A stretch of DNA of 10,344 nucleotides from an uncultured Fibrobacter sp. (GCA_947306025.1 CAMZFJ010000034.1:1-10344); one strand, 5' to 3'; positions 1 to 6,104 are shown, counted from the first letter of the stretch. A program made the numbers and translations. The notes: generated by a model not told the origin, from the sequence alone.

Positions 1-346
1 TAAAGTTCGCCAAATGCGATTTGCGAAAAAGCAAGTCAAGGCAGGCAACGGCAAAATGAAAACGGAAGACGATAAAACCCGCATCGTCTATAACGACAAA
101 ATCACCATCGCAAACATCCCGCTCGAAGCATACGAATACGTCGTCAATGGCAAATCTGCTATCGAATGGATTATGGAACGCTATGCCGTTACCACCGACA
201 AAGCTTCCGGTATCACAAATGATCCCAACGATTGGGCGATTGAACACGATGACTCCAAATACATCTTCAATCTCCTCCTCCGCATCATCACCGTCAGCCT
301 CGAAACCATGAAAATAGTGAATGGCTTGCCGAAATTGAAATTTTAA
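1..346 (+). CDS. Type ISP restriction-modification/helicase protein, C-terminal end (partial)
   Basis: Open at the window edge; the reading frame runs from base 2 to the TAA at 344-346, about 114 codons. The methionine at base 14 is internal, because the frame continues upstream of it. The tail contains the run IPLEAYEYVVNGKSAIEWIM, then an ERY...TDKASGI...NDPNDWAIE stretch and an ending LLLRIITVSLETMKIVNGLP. I recognise these as the end of the type ISP C-terminal specificity (target-recognition) domain, as in LlaBIII. Such enzymes join a nuclease, a helicase-like translocase, a methyltransferase and this recognition domain in one chain and cut unmodified invading DNA. Only the recognition tail is visible, so nuclease and methylase are inferred. 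Base composition here (about 48% GC in a sampled line) is clearly higher than in the next three genes. The next start codon lies 14 nt downstream, so it probably heads the same operon. Confidence 0.85.
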   Translation, partial: KVRQMRFAKKQVKAGNGKMKTEDDKTRIVYNDKITIANIPLEAYEYVVNGKSAIEWIMERYAVTTDKASGITNDPNDWAIEHDDSKYIFNLLLRIITVSLETMKIVNGLPKLKF

Positions 347-360
347 ATAAAGGATTGATA

Positions 361-939
361 ATGGTAAATGAACTTATAACAAATTTTCTTATATCCGTAT
401 CTGCAAATAAGTTTACAGATATGGCAAAATACGTGGAATCGAGATTGCTTCCGCATCAAATGGAAAATCTTTCGATATGGTTTAGCGTATGGCAACCATC
501 ATCTCAAGATATTGAAGATATTAAAAATAATGAAAAGCTATGTCGATTGTTTTGCGTAATGTTCGAAAAAGTTCAAAATGAAATTTTTGAAGAAAAATTG
601 AACAAGTGGGGGTGTATAGCCAATAATGTCGTAATGAAAAAAAATTCAGATTTTGCAACGGAAAAAAGATTCATAAAACTTTTTGTTGAATTAGATATGG
701 ATGAAATCGAATATCTGTTAAAGATAAAGGTAAAGGGAAGCATTACATCTTCTGAATTATATCCACAAGGTTTTCCTCCTCCTAAAAATACGGAATCTGA
801 ACGAAATGGTTGCTTGCAAGTTGGTGCCGCGGCGAAAGGGCTTGCGATAGGGACTTCTAATGGTGTTGCTTTGACTGGCTTTGGAGAACGCTTTATTGAA
901 TTTATTAGCACAAGATATTCGAATGCTCAACAAGAATAA
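361..939 (+). CDS. Unrecognised 192-aa protein in defence operon
   Basis: I do not recognise a family. ATG 361 is preferred over the in-frame TTG two codons earlier, because an AAAGGA Shine-Dalgarno-like stretch (349-354) sits about 7 nt before it. The protein is mixed helical and charged, with no signal peptide or membrane segment. The middle (about residues 50-125) is rich in Glu, Lys and Leu. The C-terminus (about 151-182) runs through a small-residue stretch to LTGFGERFIEFI, which resembles the closing strand and helix of winged-helix-like domains; that is only a resemblance. Residues 57-65 (NEKLCRLFC) resemble residues 60-68 of the next protein. The gene is very AT-rich (about 25% GC in its first line), unlike the upstream gene, suggesting horizontal acquisition. 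It lies 14 nt after the type ISP gene and 15 nt before the Abi_C gene, so an accessory defence role is plausible but unproven. Confidence 0.75.
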   Translation: MVNELITNFLISVSANKFTDMAKYVESRLLPHQMENLSIWFSVWQPSSQDIEDIKNNEKLCRLFCVMFEKVQNEIFEEKLNKWGCIANNVVMKKNSDFATEKRFIKLFVELDMDEIEYLLKIKVKGSITSSELYPQGFPPPKNTESERNGCLQVGAAAKGLAIGTSNGVALTGFGERFIEFISTRYSNAQQE

Positions 940-954
940 CATGGTTGAACTTGT

Positions 955-1722
955 ATGACAGCTCAAGAAACAGGCTTTTTATTGAGTTTCTTTAATCAAG
1001 GTGGCTACGTACTTAATTTTTCTAATAATTCTTTTTCAACATTTACTATGCAAAGCGTTGGAATAGATTTGCAAGGAACTTATGGAGGGTCAAAAGGTTC
1101 ATCACTTGTAAATTTTGTTCGCCTACAATCGAATGAAAAGGTCGTAAAGTTATTCTGCGACTTATTGGAATATTATGAATTCAGAATATGTGATAATGAT
1201 TCTGAAGAACGAAAAGCAGACTATGAAAAGTGTCGTAATATTTTAGATAAATACAAATGTTTAACAAATACTCTTGAAACACCCGCTTTAAAGCAGATTG
1301 ATAACAGCTACATTCGAAATATGACAGAAAGGGCGATGGAAAATATAAAAAACGGATATTATGACAGCGCTCTAACGCAGGCTAGAACATTGTTAGAAGA
1401 TGTTTTTATTCATATTATAGAAAAACAAAATGTCAAGCCTTTGAATGTCGGGAAAATTGAAGAGCTTTATAAACAAGTGAAGAGTCTTTATCATATGCAT
1501 AATGATCCTGGTTTGAATAAACTGATAAACGGATTGTTGTCTGGATTGAATAACGTTGTTTCTTCTATTGGTGAAATGAGAAACATCGCTAGTGATTCGC
1601 ATGGTTATGGTTCGCAAAGAAAGAATATAAAAGACTATCATGCACGATTGTATGTCAATTCTGCAATGACTCTTGCCGATTTCGTATTATCTGTTGCTGA
1701 AAATAACAGTTGTAAGAAATAG
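955..1722 (+). CDS. Abortive-infection C-terminal (Abi_C) domain protein
   Basis: 255 aa in two parts. Residues about 17-72 (GGYVLNFSNNSF...GIDL...GGSKG...VNFV) match the N-terminal module usually found in front of Abi_C, whose consensus reads roughly GYVLDFSN-tF-eF, GIDI, G-SKA-RLR. Residues about 120-250 match Abi_C (PF14355-like): paired helices with ARTLLEDVFIHII, then GLNNVVSSIGEMRN and SDSHGYG, closing with a YHARLYVNSAMTLADFVL helix. R209 and H216 form an R-x6-H motif of the kind used by HEPN-fold ribonucleases; catalysis is inference. Abi proteins of this sort act in the cytoplasm as phage-triggered toxins or effectors, but no target is visible. ATG 955 is the first start after an in-frame stop at 946-948. 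No Shine-Dalgarno is evident, so translation may depend on coupling to the gene ending 15 nt upstream. AT-rich like its neighbours. Confidence 0.85.
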   Translation: MTAQETGFLLSFFNQGGYVLNFSNNSFSTFTMQSVGIDLQGTYGGSKGSSLVNFVRLQSNEKVVKLFCDLLEYYEFRICDNDSEERKADYEKCRNILDKYKCLTNTLETPALKQIDNSYIRNMTERAMENIKNGYYDSALTQARTLLEDVFIHIIEKQNVKPLNVGKIEELYKQVKSLYHMHNDPGLNKLINGLLSGLNNVVSSIGEMRNIASDSHGYGSQRKNIKDYHARLYVNSAMTLADFVLSVAENNSCKK

Positions 1723-1746
1723 TGTAATTAATTAGATTGCAATTTT

Positions 1747-2424
1747 ATGGAAAAAGAAAAAATTATAAATATCATTAATCAAAAAGGTCTTCATGGTAGT
1801 CTTATTTCGATTTACTATAACATTGGAAGAGCGCTACCATTTCGTGCACAAAGATTCCCGGATGGTAGAGTTTCCGATTGGTATAGATCTCAATTTGTAG
1901 AGGTCCATGATGTTAAACCCAGCGGTAAGGGTGGAAAGTACGGCTGTGCTTATGGATTCTACTATAGAAATGGTGAAAGAGCTGATGCAACTGAGGACAA
2001 TCCAGAGCATGGTTGGTGCAAAAAATCAGATACGGAACTGAAATCCATACCTTGTGCTGCTTGTGGTTCTTGGGTCCTTTTGGATATTCTAGGAGATGCG
2101 ACTTCGGAACCTACTAAAATCTATGGGATTAACGATGTCTTGGAAAGTGGAAAACACAAAGGAAAAACTTTAGCAGAAGTGGTTCATTTTGACTGGGGAT
2201 GGATTAAGTGGGCTAGTGAAAATTCGGAACATTTTTTCTTTGATATGGATGAATTGATGAAAGAACGAAAGAAAGATATTCGACCTCTTCATCCAGATGA
2301 TGTTATTTCTTTTGGAAAGTATAAAGGGCAAACAATTAGATATATAGCGGATAATGATTTTGGTTATCTTAGATGGTTGTCTTTCAATGTTGAAGATTGC
2401 TCTATTTGTTTTGATGAATTATAA
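1747..2424 (+). CDS. Protein with two ExoX-like C-terminal repeats
   Basis: 225 aa. Residues 130-170 and 185-225 are two 41-residue copies that align without gaps, with 16 identities by my count. Each carries D-V, GK-x-KG-x-T, D-x-G, a W at repeat position 26 and a final DEL. This is the short module (GK-x-KG-x-T...D-x-GYL-x-W) attached to the C-terminus of exodeoxyribonuclease X-type proteins and found alone in many phage and bacterial proteins, where it probably binds nucleic acid or another protein. The N-terminal 125 residues are unrecognised. They are rich in Trp, Tyr and Gly and contain C103-A-A-C106, a possible half metal site, plus C67 and C91. No exonuclease catalytic domain is present, so an enzyme name would be wrong. 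It starts 24 nt after the Abi_C gene, without an obvious Shine-Dalgarno, and is the last gene of the + strand operon before convergent genes. Confidence 0.8.
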   Translation: MEKEKIINIINQKGLHGSLISIYYNIGRALPFRAQRFPDGRVSDWYRSQFVEVHDVKPSGKGGKYGCAYGFYYRNGERADATEDNPEHGWCKKSDTELKSIPCAACGSWVLLDILGDATSEPTKIYGINDVLESGKHKGKTLAEVVHFDWGWIKWASENSEHFFFDMDELMKERKKDIRPLHPDDVISFGKYKGQTIRYIADNDFGYLRWLSFNVEDCSICFDEL

Positions 2425-2428
2425 TAAT

Positions 2429-2464
2429 TTATCCCGCCAAATAATCCGCCATTTTATCCGCCAT
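2429..2464 (-). repeat. Three tandem 12-bp repeats (CCGCCA core)
   Basis: On the + strand the core CCGCCA starts at 2434, 2446 and 2458, an exact 12-bp period with A/T-only spacers plus one or two other bases. Read on the - strand it encodes a 4-residue period, MADK-MADY-LAG and then a stop. Such ADK-type tetrapeptide runs occur in linkers of some DNA-binding and Fic-like proteins (from memory), so this may be a scrap of another lost gene. It overlaps the 3' end of the pseudogene, in a different frame. Confidence 0.6.
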
Positions 2465-2696
2465 AAAGAGCCGGCTGAATAAATTCAAAGACCTTATCAA
2501 CCGAATTTGTTGCATTAGCTTCTTCCGCTAAAGTGTTATATAGCCGTTTCTATTAAATTGCATCGAGAGCAATATTTTTTATTTTGAGTTTCGATAAATA
2601 GAGACCAATTTCATTTCCTGTAATGCCCTCATTGGTATCTGCAAGGACTTTGCAGATACCATCCAAAATCGGTTGAGAAACATCAGGGTAATTCAA
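2454..2696 (-). pseudogene. Decayed TIGR02391 (Ymh)-family gene, N-terminal part only
   Basis: On the - strand one frame runs 81 codons from a possible TTG start at 2694-2696, preceded by a CGGAG Shine-Dalgarno-like site, to a TAA at 2454-2456. It reads QPILDGICKVLADTNEG, TGNEIGLYLS, then two adjacent stops (TAA and TAG, codons 48-49, 2550-2555), then KRLYNTLAEEANATN and KVFEFIQPALYGG. This is the typical start of TIGR02391 proteins (LADT-eG-TG-EIG, T-K-W-KRLYN, FI-A). The stops sit where the family has K and W, so AAA-to-TAA and TGG-to-TAG point changes explain them without any frameshift. The conserved C-terminal domain is missing altogether. It begins 21 nt after the stop of the upstream ATPase gene, same strand, so it was probably the second gene of that operon. 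The family match is from memory of the consensus. Confidence 0.72.
2633..2661. repeat. Perfect 12-bp inverted repeat, 5-nt loop
   Basis: TGGTATCTGCAA (2633-2644) and TTGCAGATACCA (2650-2661) are perfect reverse complements around the loop GGACT. It lies inside the pseudogene where the protein reads DGICKVLADT, so it may be a coding coincidence, although conserved family residues do not require such exact pairing. No T-run follows on either strand, so it is not a classic intrinsic terminator. It could still fold in either of the two convergent transcripts. Confidence 0.7.
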
Positions 2697-2717
2697 TTAG
2701 CACTCCGTTAAAACATC

Positions 2718-4472
2718 TTATTTAATTTTTTCAAAGAGTTCTACAAAATCTTCTGAAATGAATTCAGGAAAGTCGCTTACAATATTGTCAATCATATAAT
2801 CCTTAAAAATATTGTCGCCTGATTGACCTCGCTTTACAATATTCAATCTAGGCCATGTCTTTATCAATAATTCTTCTAAATCATGTCCAGGAATTTCGAA
2901 ATGTCGTAAACATGAAGTGAACTGCATTTTGTTAGTCACGGTATATTGAATACTATTTCCTGTAAATCCGAGGGATTTCTCTACTGCATCAATTAATTGT
3001 TGCAAATAATCATTAGTTTGTTGCTTGATGTCGGAATACCGACAGAGTGGTAAAGCAGCATCTGTAAAAGCAACTTTTTCGTGTATTAACAGGCATGCAA
3101 TAAATATTGGATCGAGTAGATAGTTTTCTATCGTGTACCTTCTACCTTCTCCATTGACTAGTATTCGATCTGTCGATATATTTTTCCCGTCGTAATCAAT
3201 GATTCCGAAAACTAAGTCATTTCCTTGACTTGTAAGTTGTGTAACCATTGATATGACATCAGAGCAATTTGTTGTTCCGCTGCCTGGTGCTAAAAAGTAC
3301 GGCTTAATGACAGGATTATCACAAACTAATGAAAAAAGTTGCTCGTAATAGTGGACATCGTATTTACTTTCAACGAAAATTTGTCTTCTTGCATCCACGG
3401 ACACGCGAAGATTACGGAGGCCTTCCGTCAATAAATTGAGTGCTGCATTTTTCGATATTTTTTCTGGACGTCCTAAAATCTTATTCATTCTGTATATAGA
3501 TTCTTCATCAGCCATGGCTACGGTTGTCGGAGAATGCGTTGTAATAATTACTGCAACTTTTGCTATTTCCACAATAGAATTTTTTATTGTATCTATTAAT
3601 AATTTCGAATATTCAGGATGTAACGGGGCATCTGGTTCGTCGAGCGTAAGTACATCGGGCTTTTCTCCGCTCTCTGTCGTGTTATATATTGCCATAGCAA
3701 GAGACATTAATACTTTTTCACCAGTTGACAAGTCATTGACTTGAATATCAATATTCTGATTAGGATCGTGCAATTTCAAATGAAAATCGTTTTCTTTATC
3801 ACCTTCGGGATGATTTACTTCATAAGGCAAATTCGCTTGATGTAGCATTTCATTAATTAGAGTCCATGGAGCTGGCCCATATGTTTTTACAAATTCTTCA
3901 TCCGACAAATACTTAGCAGGTTCATGTTTTTTTTCTGCTATATAGCGATGATAATCATTATTCTCTTTCCGTTCATAATAAAGTTTGAAAATATCTGCCA
4001 TTTGAGCAGAAAACATATCCGTTTGAAAAAGATCATAATGTTCATTAAAAATTGTTTCATCTATATTCCAAACATTTCCGTTTGTAAATTGAATCAAATG
4101 TTTGACAACTTGTTTTAGACGTCCATCTCCAACAATTGTTTCCCAATTATCTGATTTCCCCCAAGGGGAGTTTTTACGCATTAACAAATGCTGATTAAGA
4201 TTATTCCATGCATCTTTACGTTCTTGAACTAATTGTAAATGAGAACAATCAGTTTTAACTTGAGGAGCTAATTTTCCAAACGGCACATATTTTACTTTTT
4301 GTTTTCGTTCGCCATTTTGGGAAACTGCTGAAACGCCGACATTTGCCATGGCTTCAAGTAAATGACTTTTTCCCGATCCATTTTTTCCTGTTAGCACACA
4401 GAACTCAGGTAATTCGAATGACTCCTGCTTTTTTATAGATTTGTAATCTTGATTAATCTTTATTTGCAACAT
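2718..4472 (-). CDS. ABC-type ATPase fused to Toprim/DUF4435-like domain (OLD/PARIS-like)
   Basis: 584 aa, cytoplasmic. The N-terminal ATPase has Walker A GKNGSGKS (residues 29-36), an ABC signature-like LSTGE (248-252), Walker B VLTLDEP with D278/E279, and an H-loop TTHSP with H313. This is the SMC/RecF-like AAA_15/AAA_21 type. From about residue 360 a second domain begins: IFVES with E368 and D372, then GIIDYDG with D426 and D428, then IENYLLDP (448-455). This E...DxD pattern plus the ENYLLDP motif fits Toprim-like DUF4435 domains. OLD nucleases carry ATPase and Toprim in one chain; PARIS carries them as AriA and AriB, sometimes fused, and senses phage anti-restriction proteins. A defence role is therefore likely and a nuclease activity is inferred. 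No Shine-Dalgarno precedes ATG 4472; the 92-nt leader holds TATATT and TATAAG boxes. AT-rich, and downstream of it lies the dead TIGR02391-type gene. Confidence 0.85.
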   Translation of the reverse strand: MLQIKINQDYKSIKKQESFELPEFCVLTGKNGSGKSHLLEAMANVGVSAVSQNGERKQKVKYVPFGKLAPQVKTDCSHLQLVQERKDAWNNLNQHLLMRKNSPWGKSDNWETIVGDGRLKQVVKHLIQFTNGNVWNIDETIFNEHYDLFQTDMFSAQMADIFKLYYERKENNDYHRYIAEKKHEPAKYLSDEEFVKTYGPAPWTLINEMLHQANLPYEVNHPEGDKENDFHLKLHDPNQNIDIQVNDLSTGEKVLMSLAMAIYNTTESGEKPDVLTLDEPDAPLHPEYSKLLIDTIKNSIVEIAKVAVIITTHSPTTVAMADEESIYRMNKILGRPEKISKNAALNLLTEGLRNLRVSVDARRQIFVESKYDVHYYEQLFSLVCDNPVIKPYFLAPGSGTTNCSDVISMVTQLTSQGNDLVFGIIDYDGKNISTDRILVNGEGRRYTIENYLLDPIFIACLLIHEKVAFTDAALPLCRYSDIKQQTNDYLQQLIDAVEKSLGFTGNSIQYTVTNKMQFTSCLRHFEIPGHDLEELLIKTWPRLNIVKRGQSGDNIFKDYMIDNIVSDFPEFISEDFVELFEKIK

Positions 4473-4564
4473 TTTTAATCGATTTTCACGCTGGTATGGG
4501 GATGAGTGTTTTAAAGATTTCGATGACGTTAAGGCGTCTTATACGATAATATAACCTTTATTCC

Positions 4565-5881
4565 TCACTTTTTTCCCGACTTTGTCAAAGTTTCAACCGT
4601 TGCAACCCCATACAGTGGTACATTCAGCATATTTTCATTGTCGTGGAACGGTAACATCGATGTTTTTATCGCTAAATCGGGCTTGAACTTGTCGCAGAAC
4701 AGGGTAAAACTGCGCGAACTTAGATTCTCTCCGGACTTGACTTCAATAGGGATGATCAAACCATTCTTCTGTAAGACAAAGTCCACTTCGGATGTACTTC
4801 GTTCGTTTGTCCAATATCCAAGGTAGTCGGGGCTTGTGCAAGTCAGTTCTTGCATTACGAACTGTTCTGCCATGGCTCCTTTGAATTCCGTAAAAATCTT
4901 GTTTCCGTCAATCAAGGTTCTTGCATCTAGCCCAACAGAGGCTCCGAGCAAACCGACATCTAACATGAACAATTTGAACACGTTTTGATCTTGATACGCT
5001 TTTAACGGCATCCGAGGTTCCTTGATGCGGTGGGATTTCAACACCAGGCCGCAATCACAAAGCCATTCAATAGCTATTTCAAAATCCTTGGCACGGGCGC
5101 CTTCGTGAATAATTCCATACACAAACTTCTTGTTTTCCTTGCTGAGTTGTGCTGGAAGACTATCCCAAACCATATTCAAGCGAGGCACCTGTTCTTTGGG
5201 AGCATGCTTTGAAAAATCCGCTGCATAGGCTCGCAATATTTCGCGTTGAGTTTCTCTTGCCTCGAAATAATCATCGGTGTCAATCCATTTTTGTACGACT
5301 TCGGGCATTCCGCCAACAAACATGTATGTTCGTAGCAAGTTAAGCAGCTCATCATGGAACGGCGCTAGCGTTTTCCATTGTTTTTCCTGGATGGCATCGC
5401 AAAGCATTTCTTTTTTGGCTGCGTACAGAAATTCAAAGAAAGACAAGGGGGCCAAATCGAGAAAAGACACTTTGCCTACAGGGAACGAGGTGCCTGAATG
5501 GAATGCGATTCCAAGAAGAGATCCTGCTGCAACGATGGCATATTGCGGAGCGTCTTCGCAGAAATACTTGAGCGAGGTTAAGCCTCCCTCGGCAGCTTGG
5601 ATTTCGTCGAAAATAATAAGCGTGTCAGCGGGATTGATTTTTTTCCCATAACTGAGTTCGATTGTGGTGATGATTCGCTTTGTGTCGAAATTTTCAGAGA
5701 ACAGGTCGCGTAGGCGTGGCTCGTTTTCAAAGTTAATATAGACTGTATCAGTAAAGGCTGTTTTGCCGAATTCCTTCAACAACCATGTTTTCCCGGTTTG
5801 CCTTGCTCCCCGGATTATCAGTGGTTTTCGATCTTTACGAGTTTTCCAACGCACTAGCTGTTGCATCGCGAATCGTTCCAT
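4565..5881 (-). CDS. AAA_14/DUF4143 ATP-binding protein
   Basis: 438 aa, the usual size for the family. Walker A GARQTGKT is at residues 25-32 and Walker B LIIFDE at 88-93, followed by EIQAAEGGLTSLKYF and the sensor-like VAAGSLLGIA (117-126). The middle and C-terminal part (about 180-425) is the DUF4143 region: FVGGMPEVV, then GAMAEQFVMQEL, then YWTNERSTSEVDFVL and IPIEVKSG. D367, E380 and K382 form a D...E-x-K pattern like PD-(D/E)xK nucleases. This family is abundant and often multi-copy in Bacteroidota and Fibrobacter genomes; its function is unknown, with suggested links to DNA handling or toxin-antitoxin-like behaviour. ATG 5881 has an AAGAGG Shine-Dalgarno about 6 nt upstream. Three 33-bp repeats lie just upstream and may be its operator. 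It precedes the ATPase-Toprim gene by 92 nt on the same strand, but its composition is closer to the chromosome and the repeats suggest an independent unit. Confidence 0.9.
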   Translation of the reverse strand: MERFAMQQLVRWKTRKDRKPLIIRGARQTGKTWLLKEFGKTAFTDTVYINFENEPRLRDLFSENFDTKRIITTIELSYGKKINPADTLIIFDEIQAAEGGLTSLKYFCEDAPQYAIVAAGSLLGIAFHSGTSFPVGKVSFLDLAPLSFFEFLYAAKKEMLCDAIQEKQWKTLAPFHDELLNLLRTYMFVGGMPEVVQKWIDTDDYFEARETQREILRAYAADFSKHAPKEQVPRLNMVWDSLPAQLSKENKKFVYGIIHEGARAKDFEIAIEWLCDCGLVLKSHRIKEPRMPLKAYQDQNVFKLFMLDVGLLGASVGLDARTLIDGNKIFTEFKGAMAEQFVMQELTCTSPDYLGYWTNERSTSEVDFVLQKNGLIIPIEVKSGENLSSRSFTLFCDKFKPDLAIKTSMLPFHDNENMLNVPLYGVATVETLTKSGKK

Positions 5882-5905
5882 AGCAACCTCTTTTTAGCAT
5901 TCTAC

Positions 5906-5911
5906 ACTATA
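5906..5911 (-). promoter_or_regulatory. Candidate -10 box for the DUF4143 ATPase
   Basis: On the - strand TATAGT lies about 25 nt before the start codon, in an AT-rich run; the position 17 bp further upstream reads TTTCGA, a poor -35. The 33-bp repeats begin just upstream of that point, which is where an activator or repressor would bind. The weak -35 keeps this tentative. Confidence 0.3.
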
Positions 5912-5931
5912 AATATATATAAAAAAGGTCG

Positions 5932-6026
5932 AAAATACAGAATTATCTCGATAAAAGTGTAGTAGAAATACAAAAATATCTTGATAAAAGTGTTGTTGGA
6001 ATACATTTTTGTCAAGATAAAAGTGT
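5932..6026. repeat. 33-bp-period direct repeats (iterons), three clear copies
   Basis: The 11-mer GATAAAAGTGT occurs at 5950-5960, 5983-5993 and 6016-6026, exactly 33 bp apart. The first two copies also share a downstream half ending GAAATACA or GGAATACA (to 5972 and 6005). A further half copy, AAAATACA at 5932-5939, keeps the same phase. Upstream of each 11-mer is a TATCTC, TATCTT or GTCAA segment. A related inverted fragment (TCTACAC, 5901-5907) lies nearer the gene. Regular three-turn spacing directly upstream of the DUF4143 ATPase suggests cooperative protein binding to one face of the DNA. No cas genes are near and the intervals are not unique spacers, so this is not a CRISPR. Confidence 0.75.
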
Positions 6027-6054
6027 AAAATCCGCTTTTTTCGCGAATTTTACA
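6024..6054. repeat. Inverted repeat overlapping the last iteron
   Basis: TGTAAAAT (6024-6031) pairs perfectly with ATTTTACA (6047-6054). After one mismatch, CGC (6033-6035) pairs with GCG (6043-6045), leaving a T-rich loop. It shares bases with the third 33-bp repeat and abuts the T-tract of the next hairpin on the - strand. It could be an operator palindrome or part of a double terminator. Confidence 0.5.
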
Positions 6055-6082
6055 AAAAATACCGCCAACGTTAAGTTGACGG
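6054..6082 (-). terminator. Possible intrinsic terminator (- strand)
   Basis: CCGCCAAC (6062-6069) and GTTGACGG (6075-6082) form an 8-bp stem with one mismatch and loop GTTAA. Read on the - strand the stem is followed by TATTTTTTG, a good U-tract. The nearest upstream gene on that strand, rubrerythrin, already has a terminator at 6284-6305, so this would be a backup or would end an unrecognised transcript from 6083-6300. Confidence 0.5.
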
Positions 6083-6104
6083 CGCGCAATCTCGCATTAA
6101 GTCT

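Noticed and set aside
355..360. TTG at 355 as the start of the 192-aa protein
   Set aside because: ATG 361 is better spaced from AAAGGA and is the preferred codon.
573..911. 112-codon - strand open frame opposite the 192-aa protein gene
   Set aside because: No ribosome-binding site, lies wholly within a better supported gene, and has no recognisable motif.
4473..4564. Promoter for the ATPase-Toprim gene in its 92-nt leader
   Set aside because: TATATT and TATAAG boxes exist, but no -35 element is correctly spaced; the only TTGACA is about 29 bp from the first box.
5932..6026. CRISPR array
   Set aside because: Only three units of 33 bp whose halves are all similar; there are no unique spacers and no cas genes.
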